This document shows, piece after piece, positions 7,574 through 16,454 of a stretch of 64,000 nt of DNA (positions are counted from its first letter, which is position 1; each line of letters begins with the position of its first letter). A model generated the notes under the pieces. It ran no database searches. It was not told the origin of the DNA and was given only the letters and a program-made list of their open reading frames with translations. The stretch is taken from contig NZ_GL877879.1 in the NCBI RefSeq assembly GCF_000194155.1, positions 1,433,568 through 1,497,567 on the forward strand. The letters run 5' to 3'. The stretch comes from Saccharopolyspora spinosa NRRL 18395 (GTDB lineage Bacteria > Actinomycetota > Actinomycetes > Mycobacteriales > Pseudonocardiaceae). A program made the translations under genes and the position numbers.

Positions 7574-8773
7574 GTGGATGTCGTTGTCGTGGGCGGCGGA
7601 CCGGCGGGTCGTGCGGCGGCGGCCGCCTGCAGCGATACGGGCCTGCGGGTGACGCTGGTCGACCCGGCCCCGCGCCGCGTCTGGCCGCACACCTACGGGA
7701 CCTGGTGCGACGAGCTGCCCCCGTCGGTGCCGTCGGCGGCACTGGCGTCGGTGATGCCGCGCATGGCGGTGCACGGCACACACCGGCACGAATGGCAGCG
7801 GCCGTACGCGGTGCTGGACAACACGGCGTTGTGGAAGCACTTCTGGCGCGCCGACATCGTCGAGGTGACGGGGCGCGTGACGGCCGCCGAACACGGGCCG
7901 ACGGGTTCGACCGTCGTGCTGAAGGACGGTCGGCGAATCGCGGCGGCCGTCGTGGTCGACGCGACCGGCGCCGTACGGGCCCTCTCCGGCGGTCGCCCGC
8001 CGCACACCGCGGCCCAGCAGTCCGCGGTGGGCTGGGTGGTCGACGCCGCAACGGCGGAGCCTTTCTGCGACCCGGATGCGGGTGTGTTCATGGACTGGCG
8101 GCCGGCCCCGCAAACCCGCGGCGGCTGGCCCACGTTCCTCTACGCGATCCACCTCGGCCCGAACCGGGTACTGCTCGAGGAGACCTCGCTGGCGCGCCGC
8201 CCGGGGCTGCCGCTGGCGTTGCTGCGCCGCAGGCTGGCCGGCCGGTTCGCCGCGGCCGGGGTGGATGCGCACGGGCGGATCGACGAGGAGCGGGTGCGGT
8301 TCCCGGTGGACGACCCGTTGCCCCGGCCTGGTCGGGTGATCCCCTTCGGCGCGGCGGCGGGCTTCGTGCACCCGGCGACCGGTTTCAGCGTGGCGGCGTC
8401 CCTGCAACGCGCGCCGTGGCTGGCGGCGGCGATCAGCGCCGCGCTCCCGTCCGGTCCGGCGACCGCGGCCAGGGCGAGCTGGTCGATCCAGTGGCCGCCG
8501 AGCGCGGTGGCCGCGCACATGCTGCGGCACCGGGCGCTGCACGCCCTGCTGTCGCTGCCCCCGGACCTGGTGCCGGGGTTCTTCGAGGCGTTCTTCCGGC
8601 TGGACGAGCCGCACCGGACGGCGTTCCTGGCCCCGGAAGGCAGCCCGGCCGGGACGGCGGCCGCGATGTCCGCGCTGTTCCGCAACGCGCCGTGGCGGAT
8701 CCGGCGGCGGCTGGTTCTCGGCGGTCTCTCGGTGGGGCACCCGCCGGCCCGGCACGGCCTCGGCGGCGACTGA
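7574..8773 (+). CDS. Lycopene cyclase family FAD-dependent protein
   Basis: A 399-aa flavoprotein of the CrtY/CrtL type. The N-terminal dinucleotide-binding motif is VVVVGGGPAGRAAAAA, ending in an acidic beta-2 residue (TLVDP). The cyclase hallmark EET appears in RVLLEETSLARRPGLP near residue 205, and GAAAGFVHPATGFSV near residue 265 is the usual FAD-contact region. Such enzymes cyclise the psi ends of lycopene to beta-ionone rings. No other carotenoid gene lies in the window, so it may serve a remote crt cluster or another polyene. Start GTG at 7574; no strong RBS is visible. Confidence 0.82.
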   Translation: MDVVVVGGGPAGRAAAAACSDTGLRVTLVDPAPRRVWPHTYGTWCDELPPSVPSAALASVMPRMAVHGTHRHEWQRPYAVLDNTALWKHFWRADIVEVTGRVTAAEHGPTGSTVVLKDGRRIAAAVVVDATGAVRALSGGRPPHTAAQQSAVGWVVDAATAEPFCDPDAGVFMDWRPAPQTRGGWPTFLYAIHLGPNRVLLEETSLARRPGLPLALLRRRLAGRFAAAGVDAHGRIDEERVRFPVDDPLPRPGRVIPFGAAAGFVHPATGFSVAASLQRAPWLAAAISAALPSGPATAARASWSIQWPPSAVAAHMLRHRALHALLSLPPDLVPGFFEAFFRLDEPHRTAFLAPEGSPAGTAAAMSALFRNAPWRIRRRLVLGGLSVGHPPARHGLGGD

Positions 8774-8802
8774 CACCAGAACCGGCAAACCCTGCAGACC
8801 GT

Positions 8803-8819
8803 AACGGAACGCTTCCGTT
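8803..8819. promoter_or_regulatory. Perfect dyad AACGGAA-cgc-TTCCGTT
   Basis: A 7-bp inverted repeat with a 3-nt centre lies 30 bp past the cyclase stop and about 140 bp before the EAL-CBS-GGDEF start. No T-run follows. It could be a weak terminator or a TetR-type operator for the downstream gene; the sequence alone does not decide. Confidence 0.4.
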
Positions 8820-8957
8820 TCGCTGTGTCACTGGACACAGGACCGCCGACGGCACGATGTCCCGCCCCGGTCGGTCGAGCTAGGTTGGCGGCCCGCCGCC
8901 GAGGATGAGGAACTGAGATGTCGGTGAACAGGTCGTGAACACCGTCGATGGAGCGGC

Positions 8958-10712
8958 ATGAGGCCGGGCAACATCGACTCCGTGCTTGCGTTGGTTGACG
9001 AAGTGCGCTTCGCGTTCCAGCCGTTGATCAACATCAAGACTGGTGCCATCGTGGCGGTCGAGGCGTTGGCCCGGCCGGCAGGCTCGCACGTCCAGGACCT
9101 GTTCCGGGAGGCGGCCCGGCAGCGGCGGCTGACCGAGCTGGATGTGTCGCTGGCGACCGCCGCGCTGACCTCGATGGCGGAGCACGAGTCGCTGCTCCCC
9201 CTGCACCTGAACATCCTCGGCGGCACGGTCATCCACGACCTCCCCCGGCTCGACGCGGTGCGCGAGAAGCTCCGCGAGATCGGCCGCCGCGAGCAGGAGG
9301 TGACGCTGGAGATCGGCCCGCCGTTCGCAAGGCTGAACCCCGGTCAGCTGCTCGCCGGGGTGGACAAGCTGCGCGGCGACGGTTTCCAGGTCGCCCTGGA
9401 CGGCGTGGGCGAAGGTGATGTGCCGCTGACCCTGATCGCCGACATCGGGCCCGCGATGGTCAAGCTGGACCGCGCCGTGATCGCCGGGCTGCCGGACAGC
9501 ACGGCCCGGGTCGCGGTGGTGGAGGCGGTCCGCCACCTGTGCGAGTCGACCGAGAGCCAACTGGTCGCCGAGGGCGTGGAGAACGAGCGCCAGCTGACCG
9601 CACTGCGCCGCAACGGAATCCGCCTGGTGCAAGGGAACCTGCTCGCCCCGGCGGCCCGCCGGCCGCCGACGGCGAGCAGCGTGCCGGGTGTGGCGGCTGA
9701 GGTGACCGACCCGCACGGCCCGTCGATCAACACGCTCGCCACGGGCCCCCGGGTGACGGAGTTCCTTTCCCCGGCGACGATGCTGCCGATCGACGCGACG
9801 GCGGACAAGGTGCGCAGCGTGCTGGCCGATCACCCGGAGATCAGCGGCGTGGTGCTGGTCGACGACGAGAACCGGCCGGTGTGGACCATCGACCGCAATC
9901 GGTTCCTGCTGGCGGTGACCGGCCCGTACGGGCACGCGCTGCACGCCAAGCGCCCCGCTTCGCGGCTGGCCGATAAGCCGCGGGTGGTCAACACGGCGAC
10001 GACGGCGATGGAAGCGCTGAGCCTGGTGACCCGCTCGGACCAGTACCGGATGTACGACGACGCGATCGTGGTGGACGAGTCCGGCCGCTGCCTGGGCGCG
10101 GTGCGAGCCGGCGACCTGATCCGCGGCATGGCCGAGCTGAAGGTGGAGGAGGCGGCGGCGCTGAACCCGTTGACCCGCCTGCCAGGCAGCGACGCGATAG
10201 CCCGCGACGTGGCCCGCCGGATCGCCGCCGGCGAGATCTTCGCGGTGAGCTGGCTGGACATCGACAGCTTCAAGAAGGTCAACGACACTGCCGGGTTCTC
10301 CGCCGGCGACGACCTGATCCGCGTGATCGGACGCAGCCTCACAGACGCGGCGACGGCGCTGAGCTCGGTGCAGGTCGGCCACGTCGGCGGCGACGACTTC
10401 CTGCTGGTGGCCGCCCTCGACGATCTGGTGCCGCTGGCCGAGCTGGTGCTCGACCCGCCGCGTTCGGCGGAGCACCTCGCCGTGAGCCTGTCGCTGGCAA
10501 CGCTGGTGTGCACGCCGACGACGGTCGACTCCTACGACGAGGTCTCCACCAAGCTCGCGCCGCTGAAGCAGCGCGCCAAGTCGCTGACCGGTTCGAGCTG
10601 GGTAATGTCGCGGCCGGGCTCGGACCGCATCGAGGTGCTCCGCGGCGAGCAGCCGGCGGTGCCCCCGGGTTTCCCGACGCACGACCCGGAACTGCCGGGC
10701 CCGGCCTGGTAA
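8958..10712 (+). CDS. EAL-CBS-GGDEF hybrid protein (cyclic-di-GMP signalling)
   Basis: A 584-aa cytoplasmic protein. An N-terminal EAL-like domain (about residues 10-240) keeps EALAR and VAEGVEN but is degenerate: LEIGPP lacks the second Glu of the usual EIxE, and DGVGEG replaces the DDFGTG loop. Two CBS-like repeats follow (about 265-395), for example GVVLVDDENRPVWTIDR and DAIVVDESGRCLGAV. The C-terminal GGDEF domain (about 400-560) has LDIDSFKKVND and GGDDF in place of GGDEF or GGEEF. The CBS pair may bind an adenine nucleotide and tune the GGDEF end; the EAL end is probably non-catalytic. There is no membrane segment. ATG at 8958 with GGAG 5 nt upstream. Confidence 0.85.
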   Translation: MRPGNIDSVLALVDEVRFAFQPLINIKTGAIVAVEALARPAGSHVQDLFREAARQRRLTELDVSLATAALTSMAEHESLLPLHLNILGGTVIHDLPRLDAVREKLREIGRREQEVTLEIGPPFARLNPGQLLAGVDKLRGDGFQVALDGVGEGDVPLTLIADIGPAMVKLDRAVIAGLPDSTARVAVVEAVRHLCESTESQLVAEGVENERQLTALRRNGIRLVQGNLLAPAARRPPTASSVPGVAAEVTDPHGPSINTLATGPRVTEFLSPATMLPIDATADKVRSVLADHPEISGVVLVDDENRPVWTIDRNRFLLAVTGPYGHALHAKRPASRLADKPRVVNTATTAMEALSLVTRSDQYRMYDDAIVVDESGRCLGAVRAGDLIRGMAELKVEEAAALNPLTRLPGSDAIARDVARRIAAGEIFAVSWLDIDSFKKVNDTAGFSAGDDLIRVIGRSLTDAATALSSVQVGHVGGDDFLLVAALDDLVPLAELVLDPPRSAEHLAVSLSLATLVCTPTTVDSYDEVSTKLAPLKQRAKSLTGSSWVMSRPGSDRIEVLRGEQPAVPPGFPTHDPELPGPAW

Positions 10713-10758
10713 ATCCGGATTCGATACGCCGGCGAAACCTCAAAACCCCAAAAAGAAA

Positions 10759-10784
10759 GGGACACCCGGAAACCCGGGTGTCCC
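10759..10784. terminator. Terminator shared by the suf operon and the GGDEF gene
   Basis: GGGACACCCGG-aaa-CCGGGTGTCCC is an 11-bp stem between convergent genes. Read on the minus strand it is followed by TTTCTTTTTGGGG, a genuine U-tract, so it is mainly the suf operon terminator. It can also stop transcription of the EAL-CBS-GGDEF gene. Confidence 0.8.
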
Positions 10785-10802
10785 TCCCCGAAAAACCAAG
10801 CC

Positions 10803-11210
10803 TCAAACGGTGAACCCGAGAGCCCGCAGCTGCTCGCGTCCTTCCTCGGTGATCTTCTCCGGGCCCCAAGGCGGCATCCACACCCAGTTGATCCGGAAGT
10901 CGTTGACCAACCCACCACCGGGCCCGGTCGTCAACGCGGCCCGTGCCTGGTCCTCGATGACGTCGGTCAACGGGCAAGCCGCCGAGGTCAAGGTCATGTC
11001 CACGGTGGCGGTGTTGTCCTGCTCGACCCGGATGTCGTAGACCAGCCCGAGGTCGACGACGTTGATCCCCAGCTCGGGGTCGACGACGTCGCGGAGGGCT
11101 TCCTCGACGTCCTCGAGCGCCGCCACCTCGGCGGCCGGCGCGGCTTGCTCGGGCAGCGCCTCGGCGCTGCGGGCCACGTCAATTTCCTGAACCGGGGCTT
11201 CGTCGCTCAT
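10803..11210 (-). CDS. sufT: SUF assembly factor SufT (MIP18/DUF59 family)
   Basis: A 135-aa protein, last gene of the suf operon. After a low-complexity acidic/Ala N-terminus the DUF59 core begins (VEEALRDVVDPELGINVVDLG) with the conserved Asp-Pro-Glu and the reactive-Cys segment TSAACPLTD. It ends INWVWMPPWGPEKITEEGREQL. SufT helps mature or deliver Fe-S clusters. The ATG at 11210 overlaps the sufU stop as ATGA, indicating translational coupling. The U-tract terminator lies directly downstream. Confidence 0.92.
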   Translation of the reverse strand: MSDEAPVQEIDVARSAEALPEQAAPAAEVAALEDVEEALRDVVDPELGINVVDLGLVYDIRVEQDNTATVDMTLTSAACPLTDVIEDQARAALTTGPGGGLVNDFRINWVWMPPWGPEKITEEGREQLRALGFTV

Positions 11211-11665
11211 GACGCCTCCTCGACAACTACGCGCGACACCGCGTCCTTGAAAGCCATCCAACCCAGCAGCGCGCACTTCACGCGCATCGGGTACTTCGCC
11301 ACTCCCGCGAACGCGACGCCGTCCTCCAGCACGTCCTCGTCCGGTTCGACCTTGCCACGGCCGTGCATCAGCTCGCTGAACGCTGCCTCGGTGGTCAGCG
11401 CCTCCCGCAGCGGCTTGCCGACGACCAGGTCGGTGAGCACCGACACGGACGCCTGGCTGATCGAACAGCCCTGCCCCGCGTAGGAGACGTCGTCGACGAT
11501 CGCGTCGGCGTCCGTGCCCGCCAACCGCACCCGCAGGGTGACCTCGTCGCCGCAGGTGGGGTTCACCTGGAACGACTCGGCGTCGAAGGGTTCCCGCAGG
11601 CCGTGGCGGTGCGGTTTGCGGTAGTGGTCCAGGATGATCTCCTGGTACATCTGCTCAAGCTGCAT
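11207..11665 (-). CDS. sufU: SufU: sulfur-relay/scaffold protein of the SUF system
   Basis: A 152-aa SufU/IscU-like protein that takes sulfur from the SufS persulfide. The three zinc/sulfur-binding Cys are visible: PTCGDE near 38, GQGCSISQAS near 64 and VKCALLGW near 130. The SufU-specific insert between the second and third Cys (GKPLREALTTEAAFSELM) is present, separating it from IscU. The start ATG at 11665 (MQLEQMYQEIILDHY) has GGAG upstream. It follows sufS by 23 bp and overlaps sufT by ATGA. Confidence 0.94.
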   Translation of the reverse strand: MQLEQMYQEIILDHYRKPHRHGLREPFDAESFQVNPTCGDEVTLRVRLAGTDADAIVDDVSYAGQGCSISQASVSVLTDLVVGKPLREALTTEAAFSELMHGRGKVEPDEDVLEDGVAFAGVAKYPMRVKCALLGWMAFKDAVSRVVVEEAS

Positions 11666-11688
11666 GAAGAGTTCTCCGGCAGTCCCGA

Positions 11689-12996
11689 TCAAGCCACCCC
11701 GAAGAAGCGCTGCGCCTCGCGCACCGCGTCCACCAACGCCTTGACCTCGTCCAGTTCGTTGTACAAGTAGAACGACGCCCGCACTGTCGCCGGAATTCCC
11801 ATCCGGCGGTGCAGCGGCCATGCGCAGTGGTGTCCGACGCGGACCTCGACGCCCTGGTCGTCCAGCACCTGACCGGCGTCGTGCGGGTGCACGCCGTCGA
11901 TCACGAACGACACTGCGCCGCCGCGGTGCTCGGTGTTGGTTGGCCCGATGATGCGCACCCCGTCGATCGTCGACAGCTCCCGGAGCGCGTGCTCGGTGAG
12001 CTGCCGCTCGTGCTCGGCGACGCGGTCCATGCCGACCGCCGTCAGGTAGCCGACCGCCGCGCCCAGGCCCACGGCCTGCGACGTCATCGGCACGCCCGCC
12101 TCGAACCGCTGCGGCGGCGCGGCGAACGTGGAGCGTTCCATGTGCACGAGTTCGATCATCGAGCCGCCGCTGATGAACGGCGGCATCGCGGCCAGCAGTT
12201 CGCGGCGCCCGTAGAGCACGCCTACCCCGGAGGGGCCGAGCATCTTGTGCCCGGAGAACACCGCGAAGTCCACACCCAGCGCCTTGAAGTCCACCGGAGC
12301 GTGCGGCACCGACTGGCAGGCGTCCAGCACCACCAGCGCACCGACCTGGTGCGCCCGGGAGACCAGCTGCTCCGTCGGGTTCACGGTGCCCAGCACGTTG
12401 GACTGGTGGGTGAAGGCCACCACCTTGGTCCGCTCGTTGATCAAAGCGTCCACATCGGACAGATCGAGGCGGCCCTCGTCGAGGACCCCGAACCAGCGCA
12501 GGGTGGCGCCGGTGCGTTCGCACAACTGCTGCCACGGGACCAGGTTCGCGTGGTGCTCCATCTCGGTCACCACGACCTCGTCGCCCGGCCCGAGGCGGAA
12601 GCGCTCGGCCTCCGCCCCGGACGTGGCGGCGTTGCTCATGGCGTAGGCGACCAGGTTGATGCCCTCGGTGGCGTTCTTGGTGAACACCACCTCGTCGGCG
12701 TCGACCCCGACGAAGCGGGCGATTCGGTCCCGCGCGCCCTCGTACGCGTCCGTGGCCTCCTCTGCGAGCTGGTGCGCGCCGCGGTGCACGGCCGCGTTGG
12801 AGTTCTCCAGGAAGGAGCGCTCCGCGTCGAGCACCTGGCGCGGGCGTTGCGAGGTAGCCCCGGAGTCCAGGTAGACCAGGCGGCGGCCGTCGCGGATGGT
12901 GCGACCCAGGATCGGGAAGTCCGCCCGGATCGCCGCCACGTCCAGGGGCGTGCTCGGGATGCTCGCACCCTCGGTGCGAGGAGGCTGAACGGTCAT
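11689..12996 (-). CDS. sufS: Cysteine desulfurase SufS (group II)
   Basis: A 435-aa PLP enzyme that removes sulfur from L-cysteine to form an enzyme persulfide for SufU. The PLP-binding lysine is in FSGHKMLGPSGVGVLYG (about residue 250). The active-site cysteine is in VRVGHHCAWPLHRRMG near residue 387, in the short loop typical of group II enzymes. The N-terminus has the family DFPILGRTIRDGRRLVYLDS. The ATG at 12996 overlaps the sufC stop (ATGA). Confidence 0.95.
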   Translation of the reverse strand: MTVQPPRTEGASIPSTPLDVAAIRADFPILGRTIRDGRRLVYLDSGATSQRPRQVLDAERSFLENSNAAVHRGAHQLAEEATDAYEGARDRIARFVGVDADEVVFTKNATEGINLVAYAMSNAATSGAEAERFRLGPGDEVVVTEMEHHANLVPWQQLCERTGATLRWFGVLDEGRLDLSDVDALINERTKVVAFTHQSNVLGTVNPTEQLVSRAHQVGALVVLDACQSVPHAPVDFKALGVDFAVFSGHKMLGPSGVGVLYGRRELLAAMPPFISGGSMIELVHMERSTFAAPPQRFEAGVPMTSQAVGLGAAVGYLTAVGMDRVAEHERQLTEHALRELSTIDGVRIIGPTNTEHRGGAVSFVIDGVHPHDAGQVLDDQGVEVRVGHHCAWPLHRRMGIPATVRASFYLYNELDEVKALVDAVREAQRFFGVA

Positions 12997-13766
12997 GACT
13001 GGACGGCTGCCTCCTTCTTGCCGGTGAAGCGCACGTAGCCCTTCTCCTCCAGCTCGTCGGCGAGCTCGGCACCGCCGGACTCGACGACCTTGCCGTCGGC
13101 GAAGACGTGCACGTAGTCGGGGGTGATGTGCTTGAGGATCCGGGTGTAGTGGGTGATCAGCAGGACACCCTTGCCGCCCTTGGCGTGGTAGGAGTTGACG
13201 CCTTCGGAAACCACCCGCAGCGCATCGACGTCGAGGCCGGAGTCGGTCTCGTCGAGGATCGCGAACTTCGGGTCCAGCAGGTCCAGCTGCAGGATCTCGT
13301 GCCGCTTCTTCTCACCACCGGAGAAGCCCTCGTTGACGCTGCGCTCGGCGAACGACGGGTCGATGTCGAGGTCCGACATGGCCTGCTTGACTTCCTTGAC
13401 CCACTTGCGGATCTGCGGGGCCTCGCCGCGGACCGCGGTCGCCGCGGTGCGCAGGAAGTTCGACATCGACACGCCCGGCACCTCCACCGGGTACTGCATG
13501 GCGAGGAACAGACCGGCGCGGGCCCGCTCGTCGACGCTCATCGCCAGCACGTCCTCGCCGTCCAGCAGCACCGAACCGGAGTCGATCCGGTACTTCGGGT
13601 GCCCGGCGATTGCGTAGGCCAGCGTCGACTTGCCGGAGCCGTTGGGGCCCATGATGGCGTGGATCTCGCCCGAGCCGACGGTCAGGTTGACGCCGTTGAG
13701 GATCGGCTTGGCGCCTTCCTCGGTGAGGACCGAGCCGTGCAGGTCCTTGATCTCCAGGGTGGCCAT
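12993..13766 (-). CDS. sufC: Fe-S cluster assembly ATPase SufC
   Basis: A 257-aa ABC-type ATPase that forms the SufBCD scaffold complex. Walker A is GPNGSGKST near residue 40, the signature FSGGEKKR near 150, Walker B FAILDETDSGLDVDAL near 170, and the H-loop LLITHYTRIL near 205. The DETDSGLD form of Walker B is characteristic of SufC. It lies 38 bp downstream of sufD and overlaps sufS. Confidence 0.96.
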   Translation of the reverse strand: MATLEIKDLHGSVLTEEGAKPILNGVNLTVGSGEIHAIMGPNGSGKSTLAYAIAGHPKYRIDSGSVLLDGEDVLAMSVDERARAGLFLAMQYPVEVPGVSMSNFLRTAATAVRGEAPQIRKWVKEVKQAMSDLDIDPSFAERSVNEGFSGGEKKRHEILQLDLLDPKFAILDETDSGLDVDALRVVSEGVNSYHAKGGKGVLLITHYTRILKHITPDYVHVFADGKVVESGGAELADELEEKGYVRFTGKKEAAVQS

Positions 13767-13804
13767 TCTTCTTCGTTCTCCTGGTGTGTGCGAAAGCTCT
13801 TAGG

Positions 13805-14989
13805 TCAGGCGCCGACGACGGCGAGTTCGTCCTCGATCGCGGCTTCCAGCCGCACCCGGACCTCGGGCACGGTGATCTTCTGCAGCAGCTCGCCGAAGAA
13901 CCCGCGCACCACCAGGCGCCGGGCCTGGTCCTGCGGGATGCCCCGGGCCTGCAGGTAGAACAGCTGCTCGTCGTCGAACCGGCCGGTGGCGCTGGCGTGC
14001 CCGGCGCCTTCGATCTCGCCGGTCTCAATCTCCAGGTTCGGCACCGAGTCGGCCCGCGCGCCCTCGGTCAGCACCAGGTTGCGGTTGAGCTCGTAGGTGT
14101 CGGTGCCCTCTGCCGCGGCCCGGATCAGCACGTCGCCGATCCACACCGAGTGCGCCGAGTCGCCCTGCAGCGCGCCCTTGTAGAGCACGTTGCTGCGGCA
14201 GTTCGGCACCGCGTGGTCCACCAGCATCCGGTGCTCCAGGTGCTGGCCGGCGTCGGCGAAGTACAGGCCGAGCAGCTCGGCGTCGCCGCCCTTGTCGCCG
14301 TAAGTGATGGTGGTGTTGACCCGCACCAGGTCGCCGCCGAGGGTGACGGCAAGGTGCCGGAACACCGCGTCGCGGCCCAGGCAGGCGTGCTCGGAACTGA
14401 CCTGCGTGGCGTCGTCGGCCCAGTCGTGCACGGACACGACGCGCAGCTGCGCGCCGTCACCGGCGACGAACTCGACGTTGTCGCCCAGCGTGCCGGAACC
14501 GCGGTAGTCGATCACCACGACGGCCTCGGCGAACTGCTCGGCGCGGACCTGCAGGTGTCCGAAGGCCACCTGGCCCTCGCCCGGGCCGTGCACCGTGATG
14601 GTGATCGGGTCCTCGGGCTTGGTGTCCTTCGGGACCGTGACGACGGTGGCCTCGGTGAAGGAGCTCCAGGCCTGCGCGGCGACGCGGTCGGACGGGATGC
14701 CCCCGTTGCCGATCCGCGCGTCGTCGCGCCCCACGGTCTCCACGGTCGCGCCGTCGCCAGCGACCTCGACCTTGATGTTGCCGGTGGCGGAGGCGGTGCC
14801 GTCGTGCAGGCCCTTGAGCCGCTTCATCGGCGTGAAGCGCCAGTCCTCCTCGCGGCCGCCGGGCACCTCGAAGGCCTCGACGTCGTAGGACGTGAAGCGC
14901 GCCCCGCGGGAGGACTGCGGGATGCCCGTGCCGCCCCCGTGCGAATGCTCGGAGAGGCCGTGCTGGGCGTCGGTCTTGGTGGTGCTCAT
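13805..14989 (-). CDS. sufD: Fe-S cluster assembly protein SufD
   Basis: A 394-aa right-handed beta-helix protein, partner of SufB in the SufBC2D scaffold. The C-terminal SUF core is clear (ASATGRFDDEQLFYLQARGI, then RRLVVRGFFGEL). The His/Gly-rich N-terminus (HGLSEHSHGGGTGIP) precedes the EDWRFTPMKRL helix common to SufD. The start is ATG at 14989, one base after the sufB stop, so the genes are almost certainly co-translated. Confidence 0.94.
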   Translation of the reverse strand: MSTTKTDAQHGLSEHSHGGGTGIPQSSRGARFTSYDVEAFEVPGGREEDWRFTPMKRLKGLHDGTASATGNIKVEVAGDGATVETVGRDDARIGNGGIPSDRVAAQAWSSFTEATVVTVPKDTKPEDPITITVHGPGEGQVAFGHLQVRAEQFAEAVVVIDYRGSGTLGDNVEFVAGDGAQLRVVSVHDWADDATQVSSEHACLGRDAVFRHLAVTLGGDLVRVNTTITYGDKGGDAELLGLYFADAGQHLEHRMLVDHAVPNCRSNVLYKGALQGDSAHSVWIGDVLIRAAAEGTDTYELNRNLVLTEGARADSVPNLEIETGEIEGAGHASATGRFDDEQLFYLQARGIPQDQARRLVVRGFFGELLQKITVPEVRVRLEAAIEDELAVVGA

Positions 14990-14990
14990 C

Positions 14991-16454
14991 TCAGCCGACG
15001 GCCCCTTCCATCTGCAGCTCGATCAGGCGGTTCAGTTCCAGTGCGTACTCCATCGGCAGCTCGCGGGCGATCGGCTCGACGAAACCGCGAATGATCATCG
15101 CCATCGCCTCGTCCTCGGTCAGGCCCCGCTGCATCAGGTAGAACAGCTGGTCGTCACTGACCTTGGACACGGTCGCCTCGTGGCCCATCGACACGTCGTC
15201 GACGCGGACGTCCACGTACGGGTAGGTGTCGGAGCGGCTGATGGTGTCCACCAGCAGCGCGTCGCACTTGACGTTGGACGACGAGTGGTGCGCCCGCTTC
15301 GCGACCTTGACCAGGCCACGGTAGGAGGTGCGGCCGCCGCCCCGGGCGATCGACTTGGACACGATCGTCGAGGAGGTGTGCGGCGCCAGGTGCTCCATCT
15401 TCGCGCCCGCGTCCTGGTGCTGGCCCTCGCCGGCGAACGCCACCGAGAGCACCTCGCCCTTGGCGTGTTCGCCCATCAGGAACACCGACGGGTACTTCAT
15501 GGTCACCTTGGAGCCGAGGTTGCCGTCGACCCACTCCATAGTGGCGCCCTCTTCGGCCTTGGCGCGCTTGGTGACCAGGTTGTAGACGTTGGTCGACCAG
15601 TTCTGGATCGTCGTGTAACGGCAGCGGCCGCCCTTCTTGACGATGATCTCCACGACCGCGGAGTGCAGCGAGTCGCTGGAGTAGATCGGCGCCGTGCAGC
15701 CCTCGACGTAGTGCACGTAAGCACCCTCGTCGACGATGATCAGGGTCCGCTCGAACTGGCCCATGTTCTCGGTGTTGATCCGGAAGTAGGCCTGCAGCGG
15801 GATGTCCACGTGCACGCCCGGCGGCACGTAGATGAACGAGCCGCCCGACCACACCGAAGTGTTCAGCGCGGAGAACTTGTTGTCGCCGGCCGGGATGACC
15901 GAACCGAAGTACTCCTTGAACAGCTCCGGGTGTTCCTTGAGGCCGGTGTCGGTGTCCAGGAAGATGACGCCCTGCTCCTCAAGGTCCTCGCGGATCTTGT
16001 GGTAGACGACCTCGGACTCGTACTGGGCGGCCACACCCGCGACGAGGCGCTGCTTCTCGGCCTCCGGGATGCCCAGCTTGTCGTAGGTGTTCTTGATGTC
16101 CTCGGGCAGGTCGTCCCAGGTCTGGGCCTGCTGCTCGGTGGAGCGGACGAAATACTTGATGTTGTCGAAGTCGATCCCCGACAGGTCGGCGCCCCAGTTC
16201 GGCATCGGCTTGCGGTCGAACAGCCGCAGCGCCTTCAGCCGGGTCTCCAGCATCCACTCGGGCTCGTCCTTCTTGGCCGAGATGTCGCGGACGACGTTCT
16301 CGTCGAGCCCACGACGTGCGCTGGCACCCGCAACGTCCGAGTCGGCCCAGCCGTACTCGTAGCTGCCCACGCTGGCCAGGATTTCGTCCTGGCTGAGCTG
16401 GCCGTTGCCGTTGGACGCTGTGGTGGGTGTGCGCTGCTCCGCAGCGGCAGTCAT
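14991..16454 (-). CDS. sufB: Fe-S cluster assembly protein SufB
   Basis: A 487-aa scaffold subunit. Typical segments are NIKYFVRSTEQQAQTWDDLP, SVWSGGSFIYVPPGVHVD, YVEGCTAPIYSSDSLH and NVKCDALLVD. The catalytic-region Cys in EGCTAPIY is present without an intein; in mycobacteria this site carries one. The ATG at 16454 overlaps the sufR stop (ATGA). SufB receives sulfur and builds the nascent cluster with SufC and SufD. Confidence 0.96.
   Translation of the reverse strand: MTAAAEQRTPTTASNGNGQLSQDEILASVGSYEYGWADSDVAGASARRGLDENVVRDISAKKDEPEWMLETRLKALRLFDRKPMPNWGADLSGIDFDNIKYFVRSTEQQAQTWDDLPEDIKNTYDKLGIPEAEKQRLVAGVAAQYESEVVYHKIREDLEEQGVIFLDTDTGLKEHPELFKEYFGSVIPAGDNKFSALNTSVWSGGSFIYVPPGVHVDIPLQAYFRINTENMGQFERTLIIVDEGAYVHYVEGCTAPIYSSDSLHSAVVEIIVKKGGRCRYTTIQNWSTNVYNLVTKRAKAEEGATMEWVDGNLGSKVTMKYPSVFLMGEHAKGEVLSVAFAGEGQHQDAGAKMEHLAPHTSSTIVSKSIARGGGRTSYRGLVKVAKRAHHSSSNVKCDALLVDTISRSDTYPYVDVRVDDVSMGHEATVSKVSDDQLFYLMQRGLTEDEAMAMIIRGFVEPIARELPMEYALELNRLIELQMEGAVG

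Noticed and set aside
7574..8773. Carotenoid biosynthetic gene cluster
   Set aside because: Only the cyclase-type gene is present; no phytoene synthase, desaturase or GGPP synthase lies in the window.
14991..16454. Intein in SufB, as in mycobacteria
   Set aside because: The EGCTAPIY site is uninterrupted and the protein has the normal 487-aa length.
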